The translations under genes and the position numbers were made by a program. Below are positions 32,431 through 40,435 of a stretch of DNA of 40,572 nt, one piece after another (the first letter of the stretch is position 1; every line of letters starts with the position of its first letter). The notes below the pieces were generated by a model, which was not told the origin of the DNA, did not search any database, and worked only from the letters and a program-made list of their open reading frames with translations. Origin of the DNA: Clostridia bacterium (lineage in GTDB: Bacteria > Bacillota > Clostridia > Oscillospirales > Acutalibacteraceae). Where the stretch lies: positions 1-40,572 of the forward strand of contig JAFPLH010000087.1 in the NCBI GenBank assembly GCA_017402845.1. Reading direction: 5' to 3'.

Positions 32431-33699
32431 ATGACAAATGAAATGGAATATCTCATGTATTTATTTGCATGCGGAGCAAAAGGCAAAACAGCATCTCCAC
32501 CTGAGAAAAAGGTTGATTGGAACAAAATACTTGATCTGGCAATAAACCAAAGTATTACTTATACCGTAGCTATGGCAATAAAGAAATCGGAAACAGGTTG
32601 TCCTGAAGAATTAAGAAACAGATTTATTGCAATGCTTAGAGGGGGAGCAATAAAGAATGCTATAAAGACAGAAGGTATTCTGAAGCTTGTAAATAAGATG
32701 AAAGATGAGGGTATCGATGTCATAATCATTAAAGGTATAGATGTATCCAGATATTATGCTAATCCTGAGTGCAGAATTTCAGCGGATACTGACCTATTAA
32801 TAAAACCTGTTGACGAAAAAAGGGCTATCTGTTTTTTGAAAAAAGAAGGATTTTTTATTACCGGAAGAAAAGCAACAGATTATCATTCAGAAGCAACTCA
32901 CCCATTATTGGGAATGGTGGAGTTACATATAAAATTATTGCCTGATATTTTCAATTTGGAAATTTTTGAAGAAGGTCAATTGGAGAAATCTGCATTTAGT
33001 GAAAAAAAACAAGTTGATTATTATGAGCTGCCTTTTTATGGGTTAAGTGCAACAAATAACATCATTTTTTTGACATATCATATGATGAAGCATTTAATGG
33101 TCAGCGGTATTAGTCTGGGAATGATAATGGATTTTTTGTTGTACTCAAAAAACAATATCGACAGAATTGACAAAAAAATATATAAAGATATGTTGAAAAA
33201 CACTCATTATTATCATACTATGCAGTTGATTCTTGGTTTATCTGTAAAATACTTTGGATTTAATGAAAACGACTTTCCTATTAAGCCTTTGATTCAGGAT
33301 GATGAAATATCGTTAATACTGAGTGATCTTGAGGATGGCGGTTGGCAAGGTCTAAACGAGGCTTCAAAAAGGTATGATTTTTATAAATACTATTTGCGTA
33401 AACGCACATTGCATGGAGATCAGAAAAAGAAAAATAACTTTTTCTTAGGCAAGGAATACTTTTCATTTAGAGTATCTAAAGTTTTTCTTCCTATGTCAGA
33501 AATGAAAAAGAGTTATCCTTTATTAAATCAGTATGCTTTTTTATATTTTGCTTTCAGCCTACATAGAATAGTATCAAAAATATCGGTACGATTCAGTATG
33601 CTGATACTTGATAAAAAGAAGTACAATGTAAATGAAGCAGAATTTACAGAATTGAATGATAAGCGAATAGAGATGTTCAAAAAGCTTGAAATAATGTGA
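32431..33699 (+). CDS. Nucleotidyltransferase family protein (NTP_transf_5-like)
   Basis: A 422-residue protein. The segment DEGIDVIIIKGIDVSRYYANPECRISADTDLLI (residues about 93-125) matches the core of the NTP_transf_5 family: a Lys-Gly, a Tyr-x-x-P and an Arg-x-x-x-D-x-D metal-binding motif. The rest is helical with no further motif. Relatives often lie in polysaccharide or antibiotic clusters and have no firm biochemical role. Here the gene stands alone. The start at 32431 has AGGGG 8 nt upstream. It looks more A/T-rich than its housekeeping neighbours and is bracketed by small mobile elements on both sides, consistent with transfer. Confidence 0.72.
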   Translation: MTNEMEYLMYLFACGAKGKTASPPEKKVDWNKILDLAINQSITYTVAMAIKKSETGCPEELRNRFIAMLRGGAIKNAIKTEGILKLVNKMKDEGIDVIIIKGIDVSRYYANPECRISADTDLLIKPVDEKRAICFLKKEGFFITGRKATDYHSEATHPLLGMVELHIKLLPDIFNLEIFEEGQLEKSAFSEKKQVDYYELPFYGLSATNNIIFLTYHMMKHLMVSGISLGMIMDFLLYSKNNIDRIDKKIYKDMLKNTHYYHTMQLILGLSVKYFGFNENDFPIKPLIQDDEISLILSDLEDGGWQGLNEASKRYDFYKYYLRKRTLHGDQKKKNNFFLGKEYFSFRVSKVFLPMSEMKKSYPLLNQYAFLYFAFSLHRIVSKISVRFSMLILDKKKYNVNEAEFTELNDKRIEMFKKLEIM

Positions 33700-33716
33700 T
33701 AATTTGATTAAATTTT

Positions 33717-33760
33717 CCTATTTATACTTTTTCAGAAGATGAAGTATAAATAGGTTTTTT
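33717..33760 (+). terminator. Terminator of the nucleotidyltransferase-like gene
   Basis: The 11-bp stem cctatttatac/gtataaatagg (33717-33727, 33744-33754) has a T6 tail, 17 bp after the stop codon. Confidence 0.82.
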
Positions 33761-33764
33761 CTTA

Positions 33765-34257
33765 GGGAAACACTAATTAAATCGAGTGCCCGTATCGCTT
33801 AGATTTTTTCAGGCAAATTGTGCTAAAATTACGCAGGGTGCGAGTCTCCGGTCAATGTCATCAACTTAAGGAGTTTTGTATATACTCCCTCCGTCATAAA
33901 GTACGCATAGCGTACTTTATGACACCGTCTCCGCTGCCGCTTCGGTCGGTGCTGTTGCCTTGCGGCACCGTCTGCCACCGGCAGACCGCACCCTCAAAGA
34001 GGGAGGCTTAGGTTTTATGCGGCTTTTTCGCCTCCCTCCGTGACGGAGGGAGTACCGCAATAAACTCTATCTAATATTCTTTCTTAAGTTGACGACATTG
34101 TGTTTCCGGTGGAGACCTTTGCCGAAGGCAGAAGCACCGACCGAGCCGGCAGACAAGACTATACTGACGTATTTCAAGTGATTTGAGTGCAATTTGACGA
34201 AAAAAGGCAAGCGGGAGGGGTACTCAGTGTGCAGGACGTGATTTATTCAGTGTTTCC
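33765..34257. mobile_element. Composite non-coding element with nested inverted repeats, family R3
   Basis: The outer ends gggaaacactaattaaat and atttattcagtgtttcc are inverted and flanked by TTA (33762-33764, 34258-34260). Inside, a second inverted pair (33844-33870 and 34083-34116) shares gtctccgg, aatgtc and cttaag. Inside that is a third element at 33884-34053. Positions 34128-34152 equal the repeat at the left window edge, and atactgacgtatttcaag is shared with R2 copy 1. No open frame of note. The structure suggests successive insertions into one another. Confidence 0.75.
33884..34053. mobile_element. Inner 170-bp element with ACTCCCTCCGTCA ends
   Basis: Perfect 13-bp inverted ends, actccctccgtca and tgacggagggagt. 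It contains a further hairpin cataaagtacgc/gcgtactttatg (33895-33918) and a GC-rich middle unlike the AT-rich surroundings (gccttgcggcaccg, gccaccggcagacc). No clear target duplication. Confidence 0.75.
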
Positions 34258-34533
34258 TTAGTCTTATATCCGCATTGTATTATTGACTTATTGCAGATTT
34301 TATGGTATTCTATCTTTAAGTAAAATGATACATAAAATTACTACCGTACATTACAAAAAATATGATTAATACTAATTGTCGTAGTCTTAGTCTGAATATT
34401 AAGCAACTCTTATATTATGGTGTGTTTAAACTAACGTTAATGCACATTCCCGTAGTGTAAACACTGCTAAAGACTGAGGACGCATTATTATTTATATAAG
34501 GCTGCACAATTTGTATTTATTCGGAGGTTCACA
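34258..34533 (+). promoter_or_regulatory. Leader region of the STAS operon with promoter candidate
   Basis: No gene is seen. A promoter candidate is TTGACT (34283-34288), 17-bp spacer, TATTCT (34306-34311), about 220 bp before the start. The 3' part is plain AT-rich sequence ending in the ribosome site CGGAGG. Confidence 0.5.
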
Positions 34534-34833
34534 ATGAATATAAAGAAAACAATAAAAGGGAAAAAGATGATAATAGCCCTTGACGGAAAACTTGATACAA
34601 ATACTGCCCCGCAGCTTGAAGCGGCAATAAGAGAAGGAGAAGATTCGATAACAGTGCTTGAGTTTGATTTTGCAAATCTTCAATATATGTCTTCTGCCGG
34701 ACTCAGAGTTTTGTTGTCTGCTCAGAAAATAATGAATAATCAGGGCGAGATGATAATTCGCAATGTCAGCGGAGAGATCATGGATATTTTTGATATTACA
34801 GGTTTTATTGATATATTTAACATTAAGAAATAA
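34534..34833 (+). CDS. STAS-domain anti-sigma factor antagonist
   Basis: A 99-residue single-domain STAS protein of the SpoIIAA/RsbV type. The phosphorylation-site loop reads YMSSAGLRVLL (Ser near residue 56-57), with the usual preceding strand FDFANLQ. In the family, the unphosphorylated form binds the kinase/anti-sigma partner and frees the sigma factor or other client. CGGAGG stands before the ATG. The kinase-like gene follows 14 bp later. No sigma factor or PP2C phosphatase gene lies next to it. Confidence 0.92.
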   Translation: MNIKKTIKGKKMIIALDGKLDTNTAPQLEAAIREGEDSITVLEFDFANLQYMSSAGLRVLLSAQKIMNNQGEMIIRNVSGEIMDIFDITGFIDIFNIKK

Positions 34834-34847
34834 TAGTATTCGTAGCT

Positions 34848-35288
34848 TTGGCAAGAGTGGTGAACAGAGTGAACAAAAAAGAACAGCTCACAGTTGATGC
34901 AAAAACCGATAATTTAGAACAAGTACTCGATTTTATTAATGAACAAATAGAGTTATGCGATTGTTCTATGAAGGTACAAATACAAATTGATATTGCTGTT
35001 GAAGAAATATTTGTAAATATAGCAAATTATGCTTATCAGGATAAAATTGGTCAGGCAGAAGTGCAGACAGAAATACAAGAAGATCCGCTTACCATATTTA
35101 TAACTTTTATTGATAGTGGTATTCCGTATGATCCGCTTGCAAAAGAAGATCCCGATACAACGCTGAGTGCAGAAGACAGGGAGATTGGCGGACTTGGCAT
35201 TTTTATGGTAAAAAAGAGTATGGATAATATATCCTACGAATACAAACAAGGACATAATATACTAACGCTGCAAAAAGCTCTCGTGTAA
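34848..35288 (+). CDS. Anti-sigma/serine kinase ATPase (RsbW/SpoIIAB-like)
   Basis: A protein of up to 146 residues with the GHKL ATPase fold: N-box IDIAVEEIFVNIANYAY, G1 box FIDSGIPYDP, and G2 region GGLGIFMVKKSMD. Homologues phosphorylate their STAS partner. The start is uncertain: TTG 34848 and GTG codons at 34857, 34860 and 34869 are all in frame, and none has a strong ribosome site, so coupling to the upstream STAS gene is likely. The conserved part begins near QLTVDAK, which is compatible with the GTG at 34869. The client sigma factor is not visible. Confidence 0.9.
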   Translation: MARVVNRVNKKEQLTVDAKTDNLEQVLDFINEQIELCDCSMKVQIQIDIAVEEIFVNIANYAYQDKIGQAEVQTEIQEDPLTIFITFIDSGIPYDPLAKEDPDTTLSAEDREIGGLGIFMVKKSMDNISYEYKQGHNILTLQKALV

Positions 35289-35330
35289 AAGCATTTTCAG
35301 ATTTGCACTGAAAATAATCTAAAATCAGTA

Positions 35331-35359
35331 TTGACGAAAGTATTATTTTTGTGTATAAT
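35331..35359 (+). promoter_or_regulatory. Strong sigma-A promoter of trpB2
   Basis: TTGACG (35331-35336), 17-bp spacer, TATAAT (35354-35359). It gives a leader of about 105 nt. No classical Trp-rich leader peptide or T-box was recognised in it. Confidence 0.85.
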
Positions 35360-35473
35360 TATTTATTGTAAAATCAGCTTTTATTAATGGTACAAAAATT
35401 CTTTTCCCTTATCGGAGGTTGTTTTTTGCGTTTCAATATAAAGCTGCATACTATTTTTCGAAGGAGCTTTTTT

Positions 35474-36847
35474 ATGAGTGAGAAAACGATACCTTATAAG
35501 ATTTATTTAAACGAGCAAGAGATTCCGAAACAATGGTATAATATGCGTGCAGATATGAAGAATAAGCCTGCACCGCTTCTTAATCCCGGCACATTACAGC
35601 CGATGACTTTTGAAGATCTCAGACCTGTTTTTTGCGATGAGCTTGTTAAGCAAGAGCTTGACGAAACAAATGCATTTATAGATATTCCGGAGGAGATACA
35701 AGATTTCTATAAAATGTATCGTCCTTCACCGTTGATACGTGCTTACTGCCTGGAGAAGAAGCTTCAGACGCCTGCTCACATCTATTATAAATTTGAAGGC
35801 AACAACACAAGCGGAAGTCATAAGCTTAATTCAGCAATAGCACAGGCATACTATGCAAAAAAACAAGGACTAAAGGGTGTTACCACAGAAACAGGCGCAG
35901 GTCAGTGGGGCACAGCACTTTCAATGGCTTGTTCATATTTTGATTTAGACTGTAAGGTATACATGGTAAAGGTTTCTTATGAGCAGAAGCCATTCCGCCG
36001 TGAGGTTATGAGAACATACGGTGCAGAGGTTACACCTTCACCGTCTGAAACAACAAACGTTGGACGTAAGATATTAGAAAAATATCCCGGTACAAACGGC
36101 AGTCTTGGCTGTGCGATCTCAGAGGCAGTTGAAGTGGCTACTTCACACGAAGGTTACAGATATGTACTCGGCAGCGTGCTCAATCAAGTGCTTTTGCATC
36201 AGTCTGTAATTGGTCTTGAAACAAAAACTGCTATGGATAAATATGGTATTACTCCTGATATAATTATCGGCTGCGCAGGCGGCGGCTCAAATCTGGGCGG
36301 TTTGATTTCACCGTTTATGGGTGAAAAGCTCAGAGGTGAGAAGAATTACGATTTTATCGCAGTTGAGCCTGCATCTTGCCCAAGCTTTACAAGAGGTAAG
36401 TTTGCTTACGATTTCTGTGATACAGGTATGGTGTGTCCTTTGGCTAAAATGTATACTCTCGGCAGCGGATTTATGCCTTCTCCGAACCATGCAGGCGGAC
36501 TCAGATTCCATGGTATGAGTTCAACCTTGTCACAGCTTTATCATGACGGTTACATGAGAGCTGTATCCGTAGAGCAGACAGATGTATTTGAAGCAGCTCA
36601 GCAGTTTGCAAGAATTGAAGGTATTCTTCCTGCACCTGAAAGCAGTCATGCAATTCGAGTTGCTATTGACGAGGCTCTCAAGTGCAAAGAAACCGGCGAA
36701 CAGAAAACTATACTCTTTGGCTTGACCGGCACAGGCTATTTCGATATGTACGCATATCAGAAATACAACGACGGTCTGATGACAGATTATATTCCTTCTG
36801 ATGAAGAGCTTGAGAAAAGCTTTGCTTCCTTGCCGAAGGTTGACTAA
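35474..36847 (+). CDS. Tryptophan synthase beta chain, TrpB2 type
   Basis: A 457-residue PLP enzyme that joins indole and serine to give tryptophan. GSHKLNSAIAQAYYA holds the PLP lysine, TGAGQWGTALS and the glycine-rich CAGGGSNLGG bind the cofactor phosphate, and HAGGLRFHGMS is typical of TrpB2. The longer length, with an N-terminal extension (YKIYLNEQEIPKQWYN), separates TrpB2 from TrpB1. No trpA or other trp gene is adjacent, as is common for TrpB2, which may salvage indole. The start at 35474 has GAAGGAG 7 nt upstream; an in-frame ATG at 35387 lacks a ribosome site. Confidence 0.93.
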   Translation: MSEKTIPYKIYLNEQEIPKQWYNMRADMKNKPAPLLNPGTLQPMTFEDLRPVFCDELVKQELDETNAFIDIPEEIQDFYKMYRPSPLIRAYCLEKKLQTPAHIYYKFEGNNTSGSHKLNSAIAQAYYAKKQGLKGVTTETGAGQWGTALSMACSYFDLDCKVYMVKVSYEQKPFRREVMRTYGAEVTPSPSETTNVGRKILEKYPGTNGSLGCAISEAVEVATSHEGYRYVLGSVLNQVLLHQSVIGLETKTAMDKYGITPDIIIGCAGGGSNLGGLISPFMGEKLRGEKNYDFIAVEPASCPSFTRGKFAYDFCDTGMVCPLAKMYTLGSGFMPSPNHAGGLRFHGMSSTLSQLYHDGYMRAVSVEQTDVFEAAQQFARIEGILPAPESSHAIRVAIDEALKCKETGEQKTILFGLTGTGYFDMYAYQKYNDGLMTDYIPSDEELEKSFASLPKVD

Positions 36848-36865
36848 TCAATAAATAATACATAT

Positions 36866-36900
36866 AAAAAAGCGTACTTCATTTGAAATACGCTTTTTTT
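36866..36900 (+). terminator. Terminator of trpB2
   Basis: The stem aaaaagcgta/tacgcttttt (36866-36875, 36889-36898) has a T-run, 19 bp after the stop. Confidence 0.87.
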
Positions 36901-36970
36901 ACTTTTAACGTAATTAATGCACCCATAATATATTTCCTATGTGAGATGTTGCCTTAATAATAAGACATAA

Positions 36971-37132
36971 GGGCATCTCTAAAAACCTCACGCCGCCCAT
37001 CTGCAACGTATCTTCAGCCGTCACCTTGCACAAAAAATCTTGACATACGTCAGTATGCCGGCAATTTTAAAGTGCCGTCTGCCGACTAAATCTACGGCAC
37101 ATCTGAACGACGGTAGGTTTTTAGAGATGCTC
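36971..37132. mobile_element. R1-family element, copy C
   Basis: 162 bp, the same length and orientation as copy A, with about nine differences by eye. Ends are gggcatctctaaaaacct and aggtttttagagatgctc. It is flanked by a perfect ATAA duplication (36967-36970 and 37133-37136). The rest of the stretch 36901-37238 holds only a possible R2 end remnant (gttgcctta, about 36950) and the next promoter. Confidence 0.88.
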
Positions 37133-37162
37133 ATAAAATAATTATAAAAGTGAAAATAATAG

Positions 37163-37191
37163 TTGTATTTTTTTTCCAAGTTTGATATAAT
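37163..37191 (+). promoter_or_regulatory. Predicted promoter of the RING/DUF2628-galU operon
   Basis: TTGTAT (37163-37168), 17-bp spacer, TATAAT (37186-37191). It lies 30 bp right of R1 copy C. Confidence 0.7.
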
Positions 37192-37238
37192 AAATAAAAT
37201 GGTATATTACAATTATTTTTGAATGATCGGAAAGGTGT

Positions 37239-38315
37239 GTGATTGCAATAGATTTTGAAGGATTAAAATGCGGTATATGTGAAAAAGATTTTGAAAAAAA
37301 CGACGATGTTGTCGTATGCCCCGATTGCGGAACACCAATGCATAGAAGCTGCTATAAAGCAACAGGTCATTGTCCCGCTGCAAATAAGCACTCCGATGGT
37401 TATGTGTTTGACGGCTTTGAAAAAATAAAAGAGTCTGCAAAGCAGTCATCGCAAGATGGTGTAAGGATTAATAAAACTACAAAAATAGATACTGATACTG
37501 ATTCACAGTACCCATGCCCGCTTTGCGGCGAAATGAATAAGTCCGGTGCTAATTTTTGCAACAGGTGCGGAACACGCTTGATCAAAGCCGACAACAAACA
37601 AGCTGAGAGTTCGACTGAGGAGTTATCGCAAGTATTAGGTATTGAAGTAAAGCAATCAATCCCGTCACAGCTTGCTCCTGATCCGCTTGCAGGAATTCCT
37701 GCGGCAGCACAGTTTGAAAAAGACGTAACAGCGGCAGATATGGCATGTTATATCGCAGTAAATACACCGTATTATATGCGTGCATTTGATCTGATAAAAC
37801 GCAACGCAAACAAGTTTAACTGGTCTGCTGCCGTATTTTCGGGAATATGGTTTTTATATAGAAAACAGTATAAAGTCGGAGCACTTATATTCTCAATAGA
37901 AACCTTGCTGTTTGTTATGAGGTATTACTTTTCTGTAAAATACAGTGCGCAAATAATAAACGGTTTACTCAATAGTCTTGGGTTGAAGCTTGAAAATATG
38001 CCTAACTTTACTATGGAGCAGTATGTTCAGTTGTCAACCGAAATGCAAAAGCTGCCGATAATACAGCAGGTTCTCGCTATGTTGCCGAGTATATTGTTTA
38101 TTATTCAAATTGCCGCAATGATCGTGATCGGTTTTTGGGGTAATAAGCTTTATTATAAGCACTGTATAGAAAAGATAACCACAATAAAGCATAATGCTCA
38201 GGATGAGTCTTTGTCAAAAGCCGAAACTGCTGAATTAATAAACGCAATGGGCGGAGTAAATATTTTTCTGGCAGGAGCATTATTATTTATTCATATATTT
38301 ATGATTCTGAACTAA
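37239..38315 (+). CDS. Prokaryotic RING-finger and zinc-ribbon membrane protein (DUF2628-like)
   Basis: A 358-residue protein in three parts. Residues 10-48 carry eight metal ligands as C-x2-C...C-x2-C...H-x3-C...H-C (CGICEKDF, CPDCGTPMHRSCY, GHC), matching the prokaryotic RING family 1 pattern. Residues about 92-112 form a zinc ribbon (CPLCGEMNKSGANFCNRCG). The C-terminal half is a DUF2628-like membrane domain (FNWSAAVFSGIWFLYRKQYKVG) with about four helices. The start is a GTG at 37239 close behind AAAGG; spacing is short. It is 17 bp upstream of galU. The function of the family is unknown; a membrane-anchored, zinc-stabilised protein-binding module is inferred. Confidence 0.78.
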   Translation: MIAIDFEGLKCGICEKDFEKNDDVVVCPDCGTPMHRSCYKATGHCPAANKHSDGYVFDGFEKIKESAKQSSQDGVRINKTTKIDTDTDSQYPCPLCGEMNKSGANFCNRCGTRLIKADNKQAESSTEELSQVLGIEVKQSIPSQLAPDPLAGIPAAAQFEKDVTAADMACYIAVNTPYYMRAFDLIKRNANKFNWSAAVFSGIWFLYRKQYKVGALIFSIETLLFVMRYYFSVKYSAQIINGLLNSLGLKLENMPNFTMEQYVQLSTEMQKLPIIQQVLAMLPSILFIIQIAAMIVIGFWGNKLYYKHCIEKITTIKHNAQDESLSKAETAELINAMGGVNIFLAGALLFIHIFMILN

Positions 38316-38332
38316 ATTAGGAGATTTAAGCT

Positions 38333-39205
38333 ATGAAAATTAGAAAAGCAGTTATTCCCGCAGCCGGTTTGGGCACACGAGTGCTGCCCGCAACAAAAGC
38401 AATGCCTAAAGAGATGTTTCCGATCGTTGATAAGCCTGCTATACAATATATAGTAGAAGAAGCCGTAAGATCCGGAATTACGGATATTCTTATTATCACA
38501 AACAGAGGTAAAGGCTTGATCGAGGATCATTTTGACAGAGCGCCAGAGTTGGAATTTGCTCTCAGTTCAAAAAACAAGACAGATATGTATGAGCAGGTTG
38601 TAGGTATCTCAAAGCTTGCAAATATATACTTTATACGTCAAAAAGAAACTAAGGGTTTAGGTCATGCAATAAGCTGTGCAAGAAACTTTGTAGGAAATGA
38701 ACCATTTGCCGTTCTTTACGGAGATGACGTAATAATGGGTGATGATCCTGCATGCGGACAGCTTATCAGAGCTTATGAAGAATTTGGAAAGGGTGTACTT
38801 GGTATTAAAAAAGTACCTGAAGCAGATATAAGCAAGTACAGCTCATTAAAGGTTGAAAATATCAAAGATAATATCTTTAACTGTACTGATATGATCGAGA
38901 AGCCACAGACTAAAGAAGATGTACTGTCGCTCTATTCTATTTTGGGCAGATGTATTCTTCCACCTGAAATTTTTGATATACTCGATCATACAGCACCCGG
39001 AGCAGGCGGAGAAATTCAGCTTACTGACGCTATGTGTGAGCTTGCACGTACAACAGGAATGACAGCAGTTGAGTATACCGGTATCAGATACGATATGGGA
39101 AACAAGCTCGGCGTAATGAAAGCAGCAGTTGAAACGGCTCTTAAACATGATGAGATAGGAGAGGGATTTAAAGAATACCTCAAAGAAATTGCAGCTTCTT
39201 TATAA
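38333..39205 (+). CDS. galU: UTP-glucose-1-phosphate uridylyltransferase
   Basis: A 290-residue enzyme making UDP-glucose for wall polysaccharide, glycolipid and galactose metabolism. The nucleotide-binding start PAAGLGTRVLPATKAMPKEM, FAVLYGDDVIMG with the metal Asp, and GAGGEIQLTDAM are diagnostic. Length is typical. AGGAG precedes the ATG, and the gene follows the RING protein by 17 bp in one transcript. A terminator ends the unit. Confidence 0.97.
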   Translation: MKIRKAVIPAAGLGTRVLPATKAMPKEMFPIVDKPAIQYIVEEAVRSGITDILIITNRGKGLIEDHFDRAPELEFALSSKNKTDMYEQVVGISKLANIYFIRQKETKGLGHAISCARNFVGNEPFAVLYGDDVIMGDDPACGQLIRAYEEFGKGVLGIKKVPEADISKYSSLKVENIKDNIFNCTDMIEKPQTKEDVLSLYSILGRCILPPEIFDILDHTAPGAGGEIQLTDAMCELARTTGMTAVEYTGIRYDMGNKLGVMKAAVETALKHDEIGEGFKEYLKEIAASL

Positions 39206-39222
39206 AAATTATTATCAAATGC

Positions 39223-39267
39223 AAAAAACCCGACTTACTCTCTATAAGGGAGAAAGTCGGGTTTTCT
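39223..39267. terminator. Bidirectional terminator between galU and the DUF3592 gene
   Basis: The 12-bp stem aaaacccgactt/aagtcgggtttt (39225-39236, 39254-39265) carries an A-run before and a T-run after, so it works for both convergent genes. Confidence 0.87.
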
Positions 39268-39290
39268 TATTACCCTGCTCAAAGATATCC

Positions 39291-40256
39291 TTATATTATG
39301 AATGGACCGAAAGCAACTGAATTTTTGAAATTATTAGCTTTTATCGTAAGCCAGCCTTTAGCAAAACAAATCTCTATAAATACTCCAACTGCAAAAATAG
39401 CAAAAGCATATATCAATGGAATCCAATCAGTCTGATTCACCAAATTATTTTTTTCGATAAAAGAATCAAAATGATTATTCGGGTTTACATAAACAGTGAT
39501 ATTTTTACCAATAGCGCTTTCAGATGTGTAGCCAAGCTCTTGAGCGTGAGAAGATAATATGAACTGAGAACCGGAGTAATATGCATTATCGTATGTATAA
39601 GAGTATTTTACCTTCCAGCCATACAAACGATAATGCTTACCGCTATTCAAAATACTGTCAACATCTTTTTGTATATCTGTAATAACACCCTCAACAGCGG
39701 GATATGTTTCCATCATTTTGTCTGATTCATCTGATAATATCATCAAAGGAATAGTATATCTTAAAGTGGAAGCAACAATAGACAGCGAAATGAAAATAAA
39801 TATACAGAAGATCCATACACCGTCTATTGCAGTTGACTGTCGAGTACGGTTGCCTTCTCTGTAAACTCTGATGTCATATGGAAGTTGATCCGAAGTGTTA
39901 TACGTTTGATTTTGAAAAGCGTTAGCGTTTACGTTGTTCTGCCTGTTATAAAAGTTTGTGTTTTGTGAATTGTGAATATTTGTGTTATTTGAATTATAAA
40001 AGTCAGAGCACTGTCCGTTGTAAAAATCTGTATTCTGTGAGGGAATACTTGTTTGTTGTATTACGGTGTGTTCCTGTATAAAGTGTCTTTCTTTTGCGGC
40101 TTCAAACTCACGTTCAACTGCATCATTTCTGACTTTTTGGCGCATAGCCGCTGCTTCTTCATATGACAAATGACGATAGTTAGATGTATTATTTCTGATA
40201 TCCGTATCAGATAATGGAATTGCTCCCGGTTTGCGTTCATCGAATCCATTTGCCAT
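39291..40256 (-). CDS. DUF3592-like membrane protein with long Asn/Gln-rich N-terminal region
   Basis: A 321-residue protein. Residues 1-135 are polar and low in complexity, with repeated Asn-Thr/Asp-x-Tyr-Asn units (NTDFYNGQ, CSDFYNSN, NTNFYNRQ). A membrane helix (about 146-168) is followed by an extracytoplasmic domain with the DUF3592 pattern (VEGVITDIQKDV, WKVKYSYTYDNAYYSGS, GKNITVYVNPNNHFDSFI) and a final helix (about 278-298). A GAGGGGG ribosome site lies 9 nt before the ATG. It is a longer relative of the protein at 11542. The cytosolic repeat-rich tail is unusual for the family. Function unknown. Confidence 0.7.
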   Translation of the reverse strand: MANGFDERKPGAIPLSDTDIRNNTSNYRHLSYEEAAAMRQKVRNDAVEREFEAAKERHFIQEHTVIQQTSIPSQNTDFYNGQCSDFYNSNNTNIHNSQNTNFYNRQNNVNANAFQNQTYNTSDQLPYDIRVYREGNRTRQSTAIDGVWIFCIFIFISLSIVASTLRYTIPLMILSDESDKMMETYPAVEGVITDIQKDVDSILNSGKHYRLYGWKVKYSYTYDNAYYSGSQFILSSHAQELGYTSESAIGKNITVYVNPNNHFDSFIEKNNLVNQTDWIPLIYAFAIFAVGVFIEICFAKGWLTIKANNFKNSVAFGPFII

Positions 40257-40435
40257 AAAATATACCCCCTCGATATTGTATTGCTGATGACCTGTTGTGT
40301 TAGCAATTATGAATGGTAATTTAAAGATATTATATCATAGTTATTTAAGAAATACAATAAAAATATGTTTGATGTTCAAAAGATAATACGAGAACCAGGG
40401 TTTTTGAACAAGTAAATAAACTATTAATAAATTTA
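40257..40435. other. Upstream region of the DUF3592-like gene
   Basis: AT-rich sequence without a gene. It should contain the minus-strand promoter. A TATAAT-like box read on the minus strand near 40331-40336 (tatatcat on plus) is possible but has no good partner. Confidence 0.4.

Noticed and set aside
33884..34053. tRNA or structured RNA gene in the GC-rich core
   Set aside because: No T-loop or cloverleaf pattern was found; perfect terminal inverted repeats argue for a small mobile element.
34492..34854. 120-residue antisense frame over the STAS gene
   Set aside because: It is a complement-strand shadow of a well-supported gene with no initiation signals.
35387..35473. In-frame 29-codon N-terminal extension of trpB2
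   Set aside because: No ribosome site lies before 35387, the extension is not TrpB-like, and GAAGGAG sits correctly before 35474.
35360..35473. Possible attenuator or leader peptide before trpB2
   Set aside because: No run of Trp codons, T-box sequence or terminator/antiterminator pair could be made out.
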